Origin: Parvimonas sp. oral taxon 393 str. F0440
GTDB lineage: Bacteria; Bacillota; Clostridia; Tissierellales; Peptoniphilaceae
Assembly (NCBI GenBank): GCA_000223315.2
Contig: AFUS01000005.1
Span: forward strand, 248,001-312,000
Length of the DNA stretch: 64,000 bases
Reading direction: 5' to 3'
The notes under the pieces were generated by a model. It did not search any database. It saw only the letters and a list, made by a program, of their open reading frames with translations, and was not told the origin of the DNA. The position numbers were made by a program, and so were the translations under genes. Of the stretch, positions 1 through 9,513 are shown piece after piece; within the stretch, counting starts at the first letter, position 1, and every line of letters begins with the position of its first letter.

Positions 1-752
1 ATCTTCCATATTAGTTGTAAAAGATTTGAATTTTAAAGGATTAACCGGTGCAAAAACTAATGCTTTTTCTTCCCTTTCAAGTTTATCTACTAAATCCATA
101 GTTTCATTATATTTATTTTTTCATTTTCCATTGATTCAATAAATTTAGGATAATCTTTATATGCATACCTTACTATATCACTAATTTCTGAATTTTCTCT
201 TCTATATCCTCTATTTTTTGCAAGCAAAACTACAAATTTATCATAACCTTTTTCAATTGCTCTCTCAAGTGGATTAGTATTGTACATTCCTCCATCAAAA
301 TATGGAAATCCATCAATCATTACACATTTTGCCATATCCGGAAGTGATGATGAAGCTATTATTTTTTCAACCATATCCGAAGTGTTCTTTGCATCCTTTG
401 ATGAAAAGAATTTATAACTACCGTCAAGCAATGAAGTTACTCCTGCTTCAAACTCTCCTTCTAAATTCTTATCGAATTCAGGAAAAACATATAAACTATT
501 AACCATTGATACTAAATCAATCGGCTCTGAAGAATTCTTCAACATTTCCATATTTTTTAAAAATTCTTGAAATAATTTATTAACATCAAATTTTATTCCA
601 CTAAAAAACTCAAATCCTGTAATAGCTCCGGCAGATACTCCGACAACATAAGGAAACTTTATTCCATTCTCTTTAAAACAATCTAAAACACCTTTTAAAA
701 AAGCTCCCCTCATTGCTCCGCCTTCAATTACCAATGCAACTTTATTTTCCAT
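1..752 (-). CDS. Patatin-like phospholipase family protein (3' end outside window, frameshifted)
   Basis: Predicted serine acyl hydrolase acting on lipids. Near the N-terminus is the oxyanion motif GGAMRGAF, then the nucleophile elbow GVSAGA (G-x-S-x-G), and DGG near residue 155, which supplies the catalytic Asp. This is the standard Ser-Asp dyad of bacterial patatin-like proteins. I start at the ATG at 752 (MENKVALV) because GTGAGG lies 5 to 10 bases upstream; the in-frame GTG at 764 is part of that ribosome site. The frame stops at 90, but the other frame continues sensibly (YNETMDLVDKLEREEKAL...) to the window edge. Restoring one T in the T6 run at 116..121 joins them, matching the usual C-terminus of the family. 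The gene therefore runs off the left edge. Confidence 0.8.
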
Positions 753-785
753 AAAATACCTCACGTCTTATTAATTATATTTATT

Positions 786-814
786 ATTTTACCATATTTT
801 TAGTAATTTCTCAA
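786..814 (-). promoter_or_regulatory. Sigma-A type promoter for the patatin-like gene
   Basis: On the minus strand, TTGAGA is followed by a 17-base spacer and TAAAAT, about 35 bases upstream of the chosen start at 752. Confidence 0.5.
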
Positions 815-954
815 ACAAACAAAATATCAAATTTATAATATTTTCTTAGTTCAAATTATTTTTAAAATATTTAATTTATCTAAACAATTAATTCATTTAT
901 AATTTTATTTATAATCCAATCTTTATAAGTAAATTTAATTTTTTTAATAATTAT

Positions 955-983
955 TTGATTAGAATAATTTTATATGATATAAT
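955..983 (+). promoter_or_regulatory. Sigma-A type promoter for the 1109 gene
   Basis: TTGATT, 17-base spacer, TATAAT. It leaves a 5' untranslated region of about 115 bases before the ATG at 1109. It is the only clear plus-strand promoter driving a gene in this window. Confidence 0.55.
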
Positions 984-1108
984 TTTACTACAGTATAATC
1001 AATTGGCATAAATAAAGTGCTTATCCATTTGTACAATATAGAAATCTCAAAAATTATAAGAAAATTTGTCTTTTATATATTATTTTTATAGATAATTAGG
1101 AGGAAAAA

Positions 1109-1543
1109 ATGAAGATTGGAGTAAGAACACCAAGTGTTAAAAAGATGACTAGCTCAAGAACAACTGGAATGATTAATAGAAAAGCAAAATCTTCTTTTAA
1201 TCCACTGTATGGAAAATCAGGAATGGGTATAGTAAATAATCCTAAAAAAGCTATTTATAATAAAGTATATAATAAAACTACTGTATCTATTAAAGATATA
1301 AATATTGATATTGATATGGATAATAGTGAAGAAGATGAATACGAATCTTATAGTAAATCAAAATATAATATATTATACTTATTATCAGGATTTTTGAATA
1401 TATTTTGTGGAGTATTATTATGTTCATCAAGTATATTACTTAGTGGAATTGGCTCATTTAGTATTGTATTAGGGATATTAAGTATTATCAAATATATAAT
1501 AATCATAATATCCACAAAAAAGCCCCCACAAGATAGAAACTAA
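1109..1543 (+). CDS. Small conserved hypothetical membrane protein, phage/mobile-element-like N-terminus
   Basis: 144-residue protein of unknown function and the only gene on the plus strand. The basic N-terminus (residues 1 to 58) carries RTPSVKK, ARTTG-like SRTTG, NPLYGKSGMG and NPKKAIYNKVYNKTT. I recall this pattern from hypothetical proteins of Firmicutes, some within prophages or integrative elements, but I cannot name a domain. An acidic linker (about 64 to 80, rich in D/E) leads to two hydrophobic segments (about 87 to 110 and 113 to 135), so the basic half probably sits in the cytoplasm. AGGAGG lies 5 bases before the ATG. A promoter lies upstream and terminators downstream, so it is a single-gene unit. 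Confidence 0.7.
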   Translation: MKIGVRTPSVKKMTSSRTTGMINRKAKSSFNPLYGKSGMGIVNNPKKAIYNKVYNKTTVSIKDINIDIDMDNSEEDEYESYSKSKYNILYLLSGFLNIFCGVLLCSSSILLSGIGSFSIVLGILSIIKYIIIIISTKKPPQDRN

Positions 1544-1624
1544 TCTGTAATGATGTGATAAACCATTAATCTTGCAAATTAATTATATCACAATTGAACT
1601 GCTATGCTTAAATAACACATAATT

Positions 1625-1664
1625 AATACAACGTTGAGAATTAAAGAATTTTCAACATTGTATT
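1625..1664 (+). terminator. Long hairpin downstream of the 1109 gene
   Basis: An 18-base stem with two wobble positions (1625..1642 pairing with 1647..1664) and an AAAG loop lies 80 bases after the stop codon. It has no strong T-run, so terminator function is less sure than for the next hairpin. Confidence 0.4.
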
Positions 1665-1696
1665 GTTTATATTACCATAAAATCAAAAAATATACG

Positions 1697-1727
1697 AAAA
1701 AAGTAAGCCTATTAAACTTACTTTTTT
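1697..1727. terminator. Bidirectional terminator between convergent genes
   Basis: The arms AAAAAAGTAAG (1697..1707) and CTTACTTTTTT (1717..1727) are perfect complements around a 9-base loop. The A-run and T-run on the two sides let it serve both the plus-strand gene at 1109 and leuS on the minus strand. Confidence 0.7.
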
Positions 1728-1790
1728 GTAGTTTGAAAACAAATTTATTAATTAATATAAATTAAAATCATATCCATTATTTATAAATTT

Positions 1791-4202
1791 TTATTTAACA
1801 ACTATATTACAAATTTTTCCCGGAACAAAAATTTCTTTTACAACAGTTTTTCCTTCTATAAATTTTTTAACATTTTCGTTATCATAAAGTGCTTCTTTAA
1901 AATCTTCAAATTTTGCATCTTTTGGAATCATTAATGTTGTTCTTACTTTTCCATTTATTTGAATAGGCATTTCAACTTCAGAATCAATTGTTTTAGCTTC
2001 ATCATATTTTGGCCAAGTTTGTTCAAAGATATATCCACCAAAATTCATTTCTTCCCATATTTCTTCAGTAATATGTGGAGAAACTGGATTTAATAAAATC
2101 AAGAATATTCTTAAATCTTCTCTTGAAATTTCTTTTGCTGAATAAAATTCATTAATTAAAGTCATAAGAGCTGCTATTGCAGTATTAAATTTAAGACTTT
2201 CAAAATCTTCTGATACTTTTTTAATTGTCTTATGGATTGATTTTTCCAAAGATTTTGTCATTTCTTCGGATGAATTTGTAATTTCTTGTAATTTCCAAAC
2301 TCTATCTAAGAATTTTCTACAACCGTTAATTCCACCGTCAGACCAAGACGCACTTCTTTCAAAATCTCCTAAGAACATTTCGTAACATCTTAATGCATCT
2401 GCTCCGTATTTATCAATCATTTCATCAGGATTTACAACATTTCCTCTTGATTTAGACATTTTTTCCCCATTTTCTCCAAGAATCATTCCATGTGATGTTC
2501 TCTTAAAATATGGTTCTTTTGTATTAACAACACCTATATCATAAAGGAATTTATGCCAAAATCTTGAATACAATAAGTGCAATGTTGTATGTTCCATACC
2601 ACCATTATACCAGTCAACTTGATTGAAATATTTTAAGGCATCTTTTCCAACAAGATTTTCTTTATTATTAGGATCCATATATCTTAAATAATACCATGAA
2701 GAACCAGCCCATTGTGGCATTGTATCAGTTTCTCTCTTTGCCTTTCCTCCACATTTAGGACAAGTACAATTTACAAATTCATCAATCTTGGAAAGTGGAG
2801 ATTCTCCTGTTTCTGTAGGTTCAAATGATTCAAGTTCAGGAAGTCTTAAAGGTAATTCTTCTTCCGGAATTGCAACCCAACCACATTTTTCACAATTTAC
2901 TAAAGGAATCGGTTCTCCCCAATATCTTTGTCTTGAGAAAACCCAATCACGAAGTTTAAAGTTTGTCTTTTTATTTCCGATACCAAGTTTTGATAGATAT
3001 TCAAAAATCTTTTCTTTTGCTTCTTTAACTGAAAGTCCGTTTAGAAAATCTGAATTAACCAAAATTCCGCTATTAGTATCTGTATATGCTTTTTCTTGCA
3101 CATTTTCCCCGCCACTAACAACTTCAACAATGTCTAAACCAAATTTTTTAGCAAAATCAAAATCTCTCGTATCATGTGCAGGTACTGCCATAATTGCTCC
3201 GCTTCCATAAGTCATTAGAACATAGTCAGAAATAAATACAGGAATTTCTTTTTTAGTACAAGGATTAATTGCAGTTATTCCGTCAATTTTAACCCCTGTT
3301 TTGTCTTTATTCATTTCAGTTCTTTCAAATTCTGATTTCTTTTGAACTTCTAAAATGTATTTTTCAATTTCTTCTTTATTCTTTATTCTATCTTCGTATT
3401 TTTTAAGTAATGGATGTTCACAGGAAATAACCATATAGGTAGCCCCGAAAATTGTATCGGGTCTTGTAGTATATACCAAAATAGTATCATCAATATCTTT
3501 AATTTGGAATTTAACTTCCATACCATAACTTCTGCCAATCCAATTGATTTGTTGTGTTTTAACTCTGTCAATAAAGTCAACTTCTTCAAGGTCATCTATA
3601 AGTCTGTCTGCATATTCAGTTATTTTTAACATCCATTGATTTTTAACTTTATGAATAACTTCACTACCACATCTTTCACAACAGCCACCGACAACTTCTT
3701 CATTTGATAAACCTACTTTACAAGAAGTACAGAAGTTTATTGGCATTTCCATTTTATATGCAAGTCCTTTTTCGAACATCTTCATAAAAATCCATTGTGT
3801 CCATTTATAGTACTCAGGATCTGTTGTATTTATTTCTCTATCCCAATCGAAAGAAAATCCGATACTCTTTAATTGTTTTTTAAAATTTTCAATATTGTTT
3901 TTTGTTACTACTTCAGGATGAATTTTATTTTTCATCGCATAGTTTTCAGTTGGTAAACCAAAGGCATCCCAACCCATTGTAAACAATACATTTTGTCCTT
4001 CAAGTCTTCTTTTTCTACTTACAACATCCATTGCAGTATATGGTCTTGGATGACCTACATGAAGTCCTTGACCTGATGGATATGGAAATTCTATTAAAGG
4101 ATAGAATTTTTCTTTATCATTAATTTCACATTTAAAAGGTTTCTTTTCATCCCAAATATCTTGCCATTTTTTTTCGATATTTTTTGGATCATAATTTTTC
4201 AT
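1791..4202 (-). CDS. leuS: Leucyl-tRNA synthetase
   Basis: Class I aminoacyl-tRNA synthetase charging tRNA-Leu in the cytoplasm. The 803 residues match the normal bacterial length of about 800 to 860. The HIGH signature is HVGH at about residue 48 and KMSKS lies at about 580. Zinc-type cysteine pairs occur near 155 to 178 (CTSC, CERC) and in the central region (CEKC, CPKC). The CP1 editing domain with its TRPDT motif ([10 protein letters not shown]) is present. GGAGG precedes the ATG by 7 bases. Transcription is most likely controlled by the T-box leader just upstream, and it ends at the bidirectional terminator at 1697..1727. The gene is intact. Confidence 0.97.
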   Translation of the reverse strand: MKNYDPKNIEKKWQDIWDEKKPFKCEINDKEKFYPLIEFPYPSGQGLHVGHPRPYTAMDVVSRKRRLEGQNVLFTMGWDAFGLPTENYAMKNKIHPEVVTKNNIENFKKQLKSIGFSFDWDREINTTDPEYYKWTQWIFMKMFEKGLAYKMEMPINFCTSCKVGLSNEEVVGGCCERCGSEVIHKVKNQWMLKITEYADRLIDDLEEVDFIDRVKTQQINWIGRSYGMEVKFQIKDIDDTILVYTTRPDTIFGATYMVISCEHPLLKKYEDRIKNKEEIEKYILEVQKKSEFERTEMNKDKTGVKIDGITAINPCTKKEIPVFISDYVLMTYGSGAIMAVPAHDTRDFDFAKKFGLDIVEVVSGGENVQEKAYTDTNSGILVNSDFLNGLSVKEAKEKIFEYLSKLGIGNKKTNFKLRDWVFSRQRYWGEPIPLVNCEKCGWVAIPEEELPLRLPELESFEPTETGESPLSKIDEFVNCTCPKCGGKAKRETDTMPQWAGSSWYYLRYMDPNNKENLVGKDALKYFNQVDWYNGGMEHTTLHLLYSRFWHKFLYDIGVVNTKEPYFKRTSHGMILGENGEKMSKSRGNVVNPDEMIDKYGADALRCYEMFLGDFERSASWSDGGINGCRKFLDRVWKLQEITNSSEEMTKSLEKSIHKTIKKVSEDFESLKFNTAIAALMTLINEFYSAKEISREDLRIFLILLNPVSPHITEEIWEEMNFGGYIFEQTWPKYDEAKTIDSEVEMPIQINGKVRTTLMIPKDAKFEDFKEALYDNENVKKFIEGKTVVKEIFVPGKICNIVVK

Positions 4203-4230
4203 AACATTCCTCCATTCGTAATAAAGTAAT

Positions 4231-4393
4231 AAAAAAACTTCCGCCTCATAAAGAGACGAAAGTATAAATTCCGTGGTACCACTCTAATTAGTATTAAACT
4301 CACTCTAAGATTATAACGTAATCAACGGCATTTGCATTTTATGAACAAGTTCAATACTTCAAAATATTATTTTCCACCAAACAATAACTCTCT
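4231..4393 (-). promoter_or_regulatory. T-box riboswitch leader of leuS
   Basis: On the minus strand, the T-box core AGAGTGGTACCACGGAA (complement of 4269..4285) is followed by a terminator: a 10-bp stem CTTTCGTCTC/GAGGCGGAAG with seven T (4231..4262). An AGAGAG element (4388..4393) and a GGTGGAA element mark Stem I. A possible specifier is CTT within GAACTTGTTC (4343..4352), a Leu codon, but I could not fold Stem I with certainty. Uncharged tRNA-Leu should stabilise the antiterminator and turn leuS on. The leader starts just after the true end of the MATE gene. Confidence 0.9.
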
Positions 4394-4482
4394 AAAAATT
4401 TGAATATATTTACTACTTTCAATCAAAAATTTTATAAAATATAACAAAAGTATAATACCATATTTTTATTTTTTTCAATACA

Positions 4483-5832
4483 TTATAATTTAAAATCAAA
4501 GTTTTCTCTAATAAATTTCTTAAAAAAATATAATTTAATATTCCTTTTAAAAAGGTACAAAAAGAAATAACAGCCCAAATATAAGTTATATCCAATTTTA
4601 GATAAAAAACCAAATAAGCTAAAGGAATTCTTAATGCATTTGAAAAAGTGCTTATTATAGTTGGTGTTTTTGTATTCTTAAGCCCGTTAAACATTCCTGA
4701 AATTCCAATTTCAAGTGCTAAAAATATCTCCGAAAAGGCTAAAACTTTTAAATAACTAACACCCATTCTAATTGTATCTAAATCATCTCTTATAAATAAT
4801 TTGATTATATAATCTGATGAAAAAACAGAAAGAATGAACAGAAAACTCCAATTCCTAAAATTATCCTAAGTCCTTTTTTATAACCGGAAGCTATATTTTC
4901 ATAATTTTTTGCTCCATAATTTTGTGCTATCAAAGCACAAAGTGCAATGGAAAAGCCTTCAACAGTCATCCAGTTTATAGCTTCAATTTGTACTGCAACA
5001 TTCTCAGCAGCAACTGCATTTTCACCCCAATTAGCTATTATTCTAAGTAAAATAGTTGAGATAAAAGCAAATATACAGGATTTAAAAGCTGTTGGAACAC
5101 CTAGTCTTAAAACTTCCTTAAAGGTTGGATTGTTAAAATTTTTAACTAAATTTATTCCTTTAAGGATTCTTCCGTCTAAAATTGAAAATATCATAAAAAT
5201 ACTTGTAACAATAATTTGAGATAGAGTAGTAGCAATTGCAGCTCCACTAACCCCAAACTCAGGTAATCCAAAGAATCCATAAATCAAAATCGGATCTAGA
5301 ATTATATTTACAATAAGACCGATTGAATTTGCTATAAAAGGAACTTTACTATTTCCTGACCCATTAAATACTCCAGAAAATAGCGGATTTAAAAAAGTAA
5401 AAGGCAGTCCTAATAGAACAATCTTTAAATAGCTATTTGCAAGTGAAATTACTACTTCGCTTTTTATATTGAAAAATTTAATTATATCAAGTCTAAAAAT
5501 ATATAATAATATTCCAAATGTTATAGACATAAATAAATTTATGGCAACGGAAGTGTCGATATATTTTCTAAATTGTTTATCATCTCTAGAACCTACACTA
5601 TACGCAACCCCTATTTCTATTCCTGTCTTTGAAACTAAAACCAAAGAATTTGCAAACCACATAATAAATGCGACTATTCCAACTCCTGCAATTGCTTCAG
5701 TTCCAAGTTTTCCAACCCAAAATGTATCCATTAGAGTGTAAGACATTTGAATAAAGGAAGTTGTCATTATTGGAATAGACAACATTACTAAATTTCTATA
5801 AATCCTATTATCTAATAAATTAATTTTTTCAT
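4483..5832 (-). CDS. MATE family multidrug/cation efflux protein (three frameshifts)
   Basis: Predicted 12-TM antiporter of the MATE family. It carries the typical N-terminal motif of a short hydrophobic run followed by YTLMDTFWVGKLGTEAIAGVG, and a second repeated bundle. In the given sequence it is broken into pieces, but three single-base restorations rebuild a 449-residue protein of normal MATE length. They are at T6 5824..5829 (start becomes MKKINLLDNRIYRNLV with AGGA upstream), A6 4820..4825 (joins ...FLFFSSDYIIKLF to the second half) and A7 4522..4528 (gives the C-terminus KKFIRENFDFKL). Substrate unknown. The large frame alone (4805..5785) would lack the first helix and the last three to four. 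Confidence 0.8.
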
Positions 5833-5841
5833 AAGTAATTC

Positions 5842-6726
5842 CTACAATTTTTTTAATAAATTTTTAATATGTTCAACACTTTTCTTGTACTTTTTATCAC
5901 AAAAATTACAAGAAATTTCTATATCTTTTCCATCTTCTACTATATCATTAAGCTCTTTTTTACCTAAACCCAATAACATATTATCTATTTTTTCATCACT
6001 ACAATTACATTTATAATGAATAATCTTCTCTTCAATAATTCTTATATTAAAGATTTTCAAAATAGAACAAATATAATCATAAAAACTCATATCATCAGTT
6101 TTTGAAGCAAGATAATTTTCAAGTTCTGTTTTAAACATATCTGAATAGATTTTAAATTGTGATAAATCTTTTTCAGTATAATTTGGCAAAAGCTCCATCA
6201 TAAATCCAAAAGAAATATAACTATCTTCAAGCTTTTTTACTTGTAAATCAATAGAAGTTACAGTTTGATTTGATGCACTAAAATAATTAGTAAAATTTTC
6301 ACTAATATCTGAAGAAATTATACTTGTTTGTCCAATATAAGGAGCTTTAAGTCCTAAGTCCTTTATCAAAACAAGTATTCCCTTATCTCCTATAAAGTCC
6401 TTTGAAGATTTTCCTTTTTCATAAATTTTATCATATTTACTTAAATTTTTATTTTCCAAATATCCTGTTATAAAAGAATTATTATACAATTTTGAAATTA
6501 TAAGACCACATTCTCCATTTGTCTTTAACTTCAAATCAATTGTATCTGTATCATTTTTTAAATCAGAATAAAGCAACGCATTCATCGTTAAAACTTTTCC
6601 CATCTCAATATTTGCACTTACAGAACTCTTTTGTAATTTTTCAAAATCATTTACTATATCATCTGTAAAGGCAAAGAAAAATCTCATTGAATTATGCTCA
6701 TCAATACATCTTAATATTTTTGCCAT
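5842..6726 (-). CDS. hslO: Hsp33 redox-regulated chaperone
   Basis: Cytoplasmic holdase activated by oxidation and unfolding. The 294 residues match the family. The redox switch is visible at the C-terminus as CNC (about residue 240) and CNFC (about 272), the four zinc cysteines with the expected spacing of about 30. AAGGAG stands 5 bases before the ATG. It lies 9 bases downstream of the restored MATE start, on the same strand. Confidence 0.95.
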   Translation of the reverse strand: MAKILRCIDEHNSMRFFFAFTDDIVNDFEKLQKSSVSANIEMGKVLTMNALLYSDLKNDTDTIDLKLKTNGECGLIISKLYNNSFITGYLENKNLSKYDKIYEKGKSSKDFIGDKGILVLIKDLGLKAPYIGQTSIISSDISENFTNYFSASNQTVTSIDLQVKKLEDSYISFGFMMELLPNYTEKDLSQFKIYSDMFKTELENYLASKTDDMSFYDYICSILKIFNIRIIEEKIIHYKCNCSDEKIDNMLLGLGKKELNDIVEDGKDIEISCNFCDKKYKKSVEHIKNLLKKL

Positions 6727-6794
6727 AAAAACTCCTTAATATTAATTATATATAAAAATTATATACTAAAATTTTAAAGAAATCAATTGATAAA

Positions 6795-7361
6795 TTAATA
6801 TCTTTTTCCATATTTTTTCTTCGCAATTTCAGTATATTTTTTAATAAATTCTCCTTTTGATTCTGTATAAGCATCTCGATTATGTTCAAATTTTTTCCAC
6901 AGAGATAATTTTAATCTTTCATACTCTTTTGCAATTTCAGAATTTTCAAATAAATAGTCTCTAAAATACAATTCATCATTATCTCCCGCTAATCTTATAT
7001 GCAAATGAAATACTTTTTTAGCAAATCCTTTTTCAGTATAGCCTTTATTCATAGAAATTCTCTTTTCATCTTCACTCATACAAAGCCAATTATTTTTTAA
7101 TAATATCTCTTTTACAAACTTAAAATCTTCATTATCATTAATCTCTAAAAGAATATCCACAATATTTTTTGCCCATATTGTAGGAATATATGTACTTCCT
7201 ATATGCGAAATTCTGTAAATTTTTTCATTTTGAATTAAAGATAAAATATTTGCTTTTTCATCTTCATACCAAGTTTTCCATTCATCATTATGTTCAACTA
7301 GAAATATTGGAAAAATTTCCCATAATTCCTCTAAACTCATTTCATTTAATTTTTTACTCAT
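6795..7361 (-). CDS. GrpB family protein (UPF0157, nucleotidyltransferase-like)
   Basis: 188 residues. The family hallmark is HIGSTYIPTIWAKNIVDILLEI (about residues 55 to 76): GST plus an acidic pair as in the nucleotidyltransferase fold. The usual VPGL.AKPIID version is altered here to IPTIWAKNIVDI. The later FHLHI(R) and FRDYL motifs are also typical. The biochemical function of the family is not established. It lies between hslO and the cold-shock gene. Confidence 0.85.
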   Translation of the reverse strand: MSKKLNEMSLEELWEIFPIFLVEHNDEWKTWYEDEKANILSLIQNEKIYRISHIGSTYIPTIWAKNIVDILLEINDNEDFKFVKEILLKNNWLCMSEDEKRISMNKGYTEKGFAKKVFHLHIRLAGDNDELYFRDYLFENSEIAKEYERLKLSLWKKFEHNRDAYTESKGEFIKKYTEIAKKKYGKRY

Positions 7362-7384
7362 AAAATTTCCTTTTGTTTGAATTT

Positions 7385-7412
7385 AAAAAATCTCCTAAAA
7401 AAAGGAGATTTT
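7385..7412 (-). terminator. Rho-independent terminator of the cold-shock gene
   Basis: On the minus strand the stem AAAATCTCC/GGAGATTTT has an 8-base loop and is followed by further T. It lies 75 bases downstream of the cold-shock stop codon. Confidence 0.7.
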
Positions 7413-7487
7413 ACTTCTTGATTAATATTAATATCATAACATACAAAAGTATGTAGAAATTGAATTTTCATTTAAGAAAAAACAATC

Positions 7488-7688
7488 TTATAATTTAACA
7501 ACACCAGAAGCTTGAGGACCTTTAGCGCCATCAACTATTTCAAATTCAACAGCTTGTCCTTCATCTAAAGTTCTAAATTCACCAGTTTCTTCTAATGCTG
7601 AATAATGTACAAATACATCTTCTCCATTTTCAGTAGAAATAAATCCAAATCCTTTAGCTGCATTGAACCACTTTACAGTTCCTTTCAT
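7488..7688 (-). CDS. Cold-shock protein, CspA/CspB family
   Basis: 66-residue single OB-fold RNA chaperone of full family length. RNP1 (KGFGFI) and RNP2 (VFVHY) are intact and the N-terminus is the usual [19 protein letters not shown] lies upstream of the ATG. Its own promoter at 7745..7773 gives a leader of about 50 bases, and it has its own terminator. Confidence 0.97.
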   Translation of the reverse strand: MKGTVKWFNAAKGFGFISTENGEDVFVHYSALEETGEFRTLDEGQAVEFEIVDGAKGPQASGVVKL

Positions 7689-7744
7689 ATCCTTTAATCC
7701 TCCAATACTATATAGGAAATATGTAGTAATAATACTACCTTCAT

Positions 7745-7773
7745 ACTATAACACAATTAATAGAATAAAGCAA
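7745..7773 (-). promoter_or_regulatory. Promoter of the cold-shock gene
   Basis: Minus strand TTGCTT, 17-base spacer, TATAGT. It lies in the short gap after tdk, so the cold-shock gene need not rely on read-through. Confidence 0.6.
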
Positions 7774-7780
7774 GTAATTT

Positions 7781-8392
7781 TTATTCATCTTCAAGCATAC
7801 TTAATTGATTTTCCATTTGCTTTCTGATTTTTTCTTTTTCATAATAACATTTTCTGCAAAGAGGCTCATAACTTTCTGAAGCTCCAAGTTTTATTCTTTC
7901 ATCATCATGTGTCTTTCTATAACTAACCCAAGCATCAACTCCGCAATTCGCACAAACTGCATGATGTTTATATAGATAATCCGCTCTTGGCATTAATTCT
8001 TTTACCAACTCAAAAGGCTCTGCTTTAAAGTCCATATCAAGACCTGCAAGAACAACTGTAAATTCATTTTCTAAAAATAAATTTAAAGTTTCAACTATCT
8101 TATTTATATCACCCTTTATGAATTGTACTTCATCAATACCTATAATACTTGCAGTACTGGTTTTCATATATTCAATAATTTCGTCAATATCTTCAACAGG
8201 GATTGCCCTCATCTTAGTATTATCATGAGTAACTATTTCTTTATCTGCATATCTGTTATCAAACTTCGGTTTAAATACCACAGTTTCATATTTTGCAATT
8301 TCAAATCTATTTAAGTCTTTCCATAAACTTGAAGTCTTTCCCGAGAACATACTACCTGTATGTAAAATTAATTTACCTTTATATTGATGCAT
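7781..8392 (-). CDS. tdk: Thymidine kinase
   Basis: ATP-dependent phosphorylation of thymidine in nucleotide salvage. 203 residues, type II bacterial enzyme. The P-loop is GSMFSGKTS (about 13 to 21), the Walker B/lid region is IIGIDEVQFI, and zinc-binding pairs CANC and CRKC sit at about 147 to 185. Only two bases separate it from the cyclophilin stop codon, so it is probably cotranscribed. Confidence 0.96.
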   Translation of the reverse strand: MHQYKGKLILHTGSMFSGKTSSLWKDLNRFEIAKYETVVFKPKFDNRYADKEIVTHDNTKMRAIPVEDIDEIIEYMKTSTASIIGIDEVQFIKGDINKIVETLNLFLENEFTVVLAGLDMDFKAEPFELVKELMPRADYLYKHHAVCANCGVDAWVSYRKTHDDERIKLGASESYEPLCRKCYYEKEKIRKQMENQLSMLEDE

Positions 8393-8394
8393 AA

Positions 8395-8991
8395 TTAACC
8401 CTCAAAAACTTTTTCTTCAATTGATAAAATTACAATATCTTCTACCGGCTTGTCGTTTGAACAATAAGTATTTGCGATTTCATCAACTACTTCCATTCCC
8501 TTAAATACTTGACCAAAAACAGTATGTTTAAAGTCTAACCAGAATGCTCCTCCAAGTTTCTCATAAGTTTCTACAACTTCATCAGGATACACTTTTTTAT
8601 CTGAATTTTTTAAATAATTTACATAATCATCAGAAATTTTACTGTTTTGAACTATAAAAAATTGACTTCCATTAGTATTAGGACCGGCATTTGCCATTGA
8701 CAAAGCTCCTCTAAAGTTTCTAAACTCACCATCAAATTCATCTTCAAAAGATTCTCCCCAGATACTTTCTCCACCCATTCCTGTACCTGTTGGATCTCCA
8801 CCTTGAATCATAAAATCTCTTATAACTCTATGGAAAATAACTCCATTATAATATCCTCTTTTAGCCAATGTTATAAAATTTTCACAAGTCCTAGGAGCAA
8901 CTTCATTAAATAATCTAAAAGAAATTTCTCCTACATTTGTCTTCATTATATAAACTTTTTCTCCAATTTTAGGCATTTCCAATTGTTTCAT
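8395..8991 (-). CDS. Cyclophilin-type peptidyl-prolyl cis-trans isomerase
   Basis: 198-residue cytoplasmic prolyl isomerase. Cyclophilin core motifs are [38 protein letters not shown] and the HTVFGQV segment; the catalytic Arg is in FHRVI. The open frame runs on into the upstream acetyltransferase, but I start at ATG 8991 because AAAGGAG lies 9 bases before it and the protein then has normal length. The upstream frame is joined only by a missing base at 9014..9019. Confidence 0.9.
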   Translation of the reverse strand: MKQLEMPKIGEKVYIMKTNVGEISFRLFNEVAPRTCENFITLAKRGYYNGVIFHRVIRDFMIQGGDPTGTGMGGESIWGESFEDEFDGEFRNFRGALSMANAGPNTNGSQFFIVQNSKISDDYVNYLKNSDKKVYPDEVVETYEKLGGAFWLDFKHTVFGQVFKGMEVVDEIANTYCSNDKPVEDIVILSIEEKVFEG

Positions 8992-8995
8992 AATC

Positions 8996-9513
8996 TTACT
9001 CTCCTTTAAATAATTTTTTCTTAAAATTGCTCTATATATTAATGTTATATATCGTCCCTTTAAAAATTGTTCATCTTCAAATTCACCCTCAACTTTAAGT
9101 CCACATTTTTCCATTACTTTTCCTGAAGCAAGGTTTTCTTTTATATGCATTGCACAAACTCTATTAACTTTTAAGGTATTAAAAGCATAGTCAAGCATAA
9201 AATTTAAAGTCTCCGTCATATAACCTTTGTTCCAAAAATTCTTATTTAAAACATATCCGAATGATAAAGAATTATTTTTTATATCCGCTTTAAATTCAAA
9301 AGAACCTATACATTTATTAGAAATTTTTTCAACTATTGCAAAACAATATTTATTTTTCATAAAACAATCAGTAATTACTTTTTCAGTTTCCAAAATATTT
9401 TTGTGTTTATCCCAAGTAACGAATTTACAAGTTTCATCATCACTTCCAAACTCAAAAACATCATCTATATCATCTAAACTGAATTTTCTAAAAATTAATC
9501 TTTCACTTTGCAT
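8996..9513 (-). CDS. GNAT family N-acetyltransferase, RimJ/RimL type (frameshift near 3' end)
   Basis: About 172 residues. The protein begins SERLIFRKF, the usual RimJ/RimL start, and contains the acetyl-CoA region [18 protein letters not shown] and NxxSxxVMEKCGL-like [12 protein letters not shown]. The substrate may be a protein N-terminus or a small molecule. Adding one T to the T6 run at 9014..9019 changes the end to LRKKLFKGE followed by a stop at 8996..8998. Without it the frame reads through into the cyclophilin. It overlaps the pseudouridine synthase stop by 19 bases and has AAGGAG before its ATG. Confidence 0.8.

Larger units (their letters stand above)
765..1108. other. Divergent intergenic region
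   Basis: This 344-base AT-rich gap separates the divergent patatin-like gene and the plus-strand gene. It holds one promoter facing each way (786..814 minus and 955..983 plus). I see no open reading frame, repeat or structured RNA in the rest. Confidence 0.5.

Noticed and set aside
4419-4766. Independent 115-residue membrane protein
   Set aside because: It is the C-terminal half of the MATE protein displaced by frameshifts.
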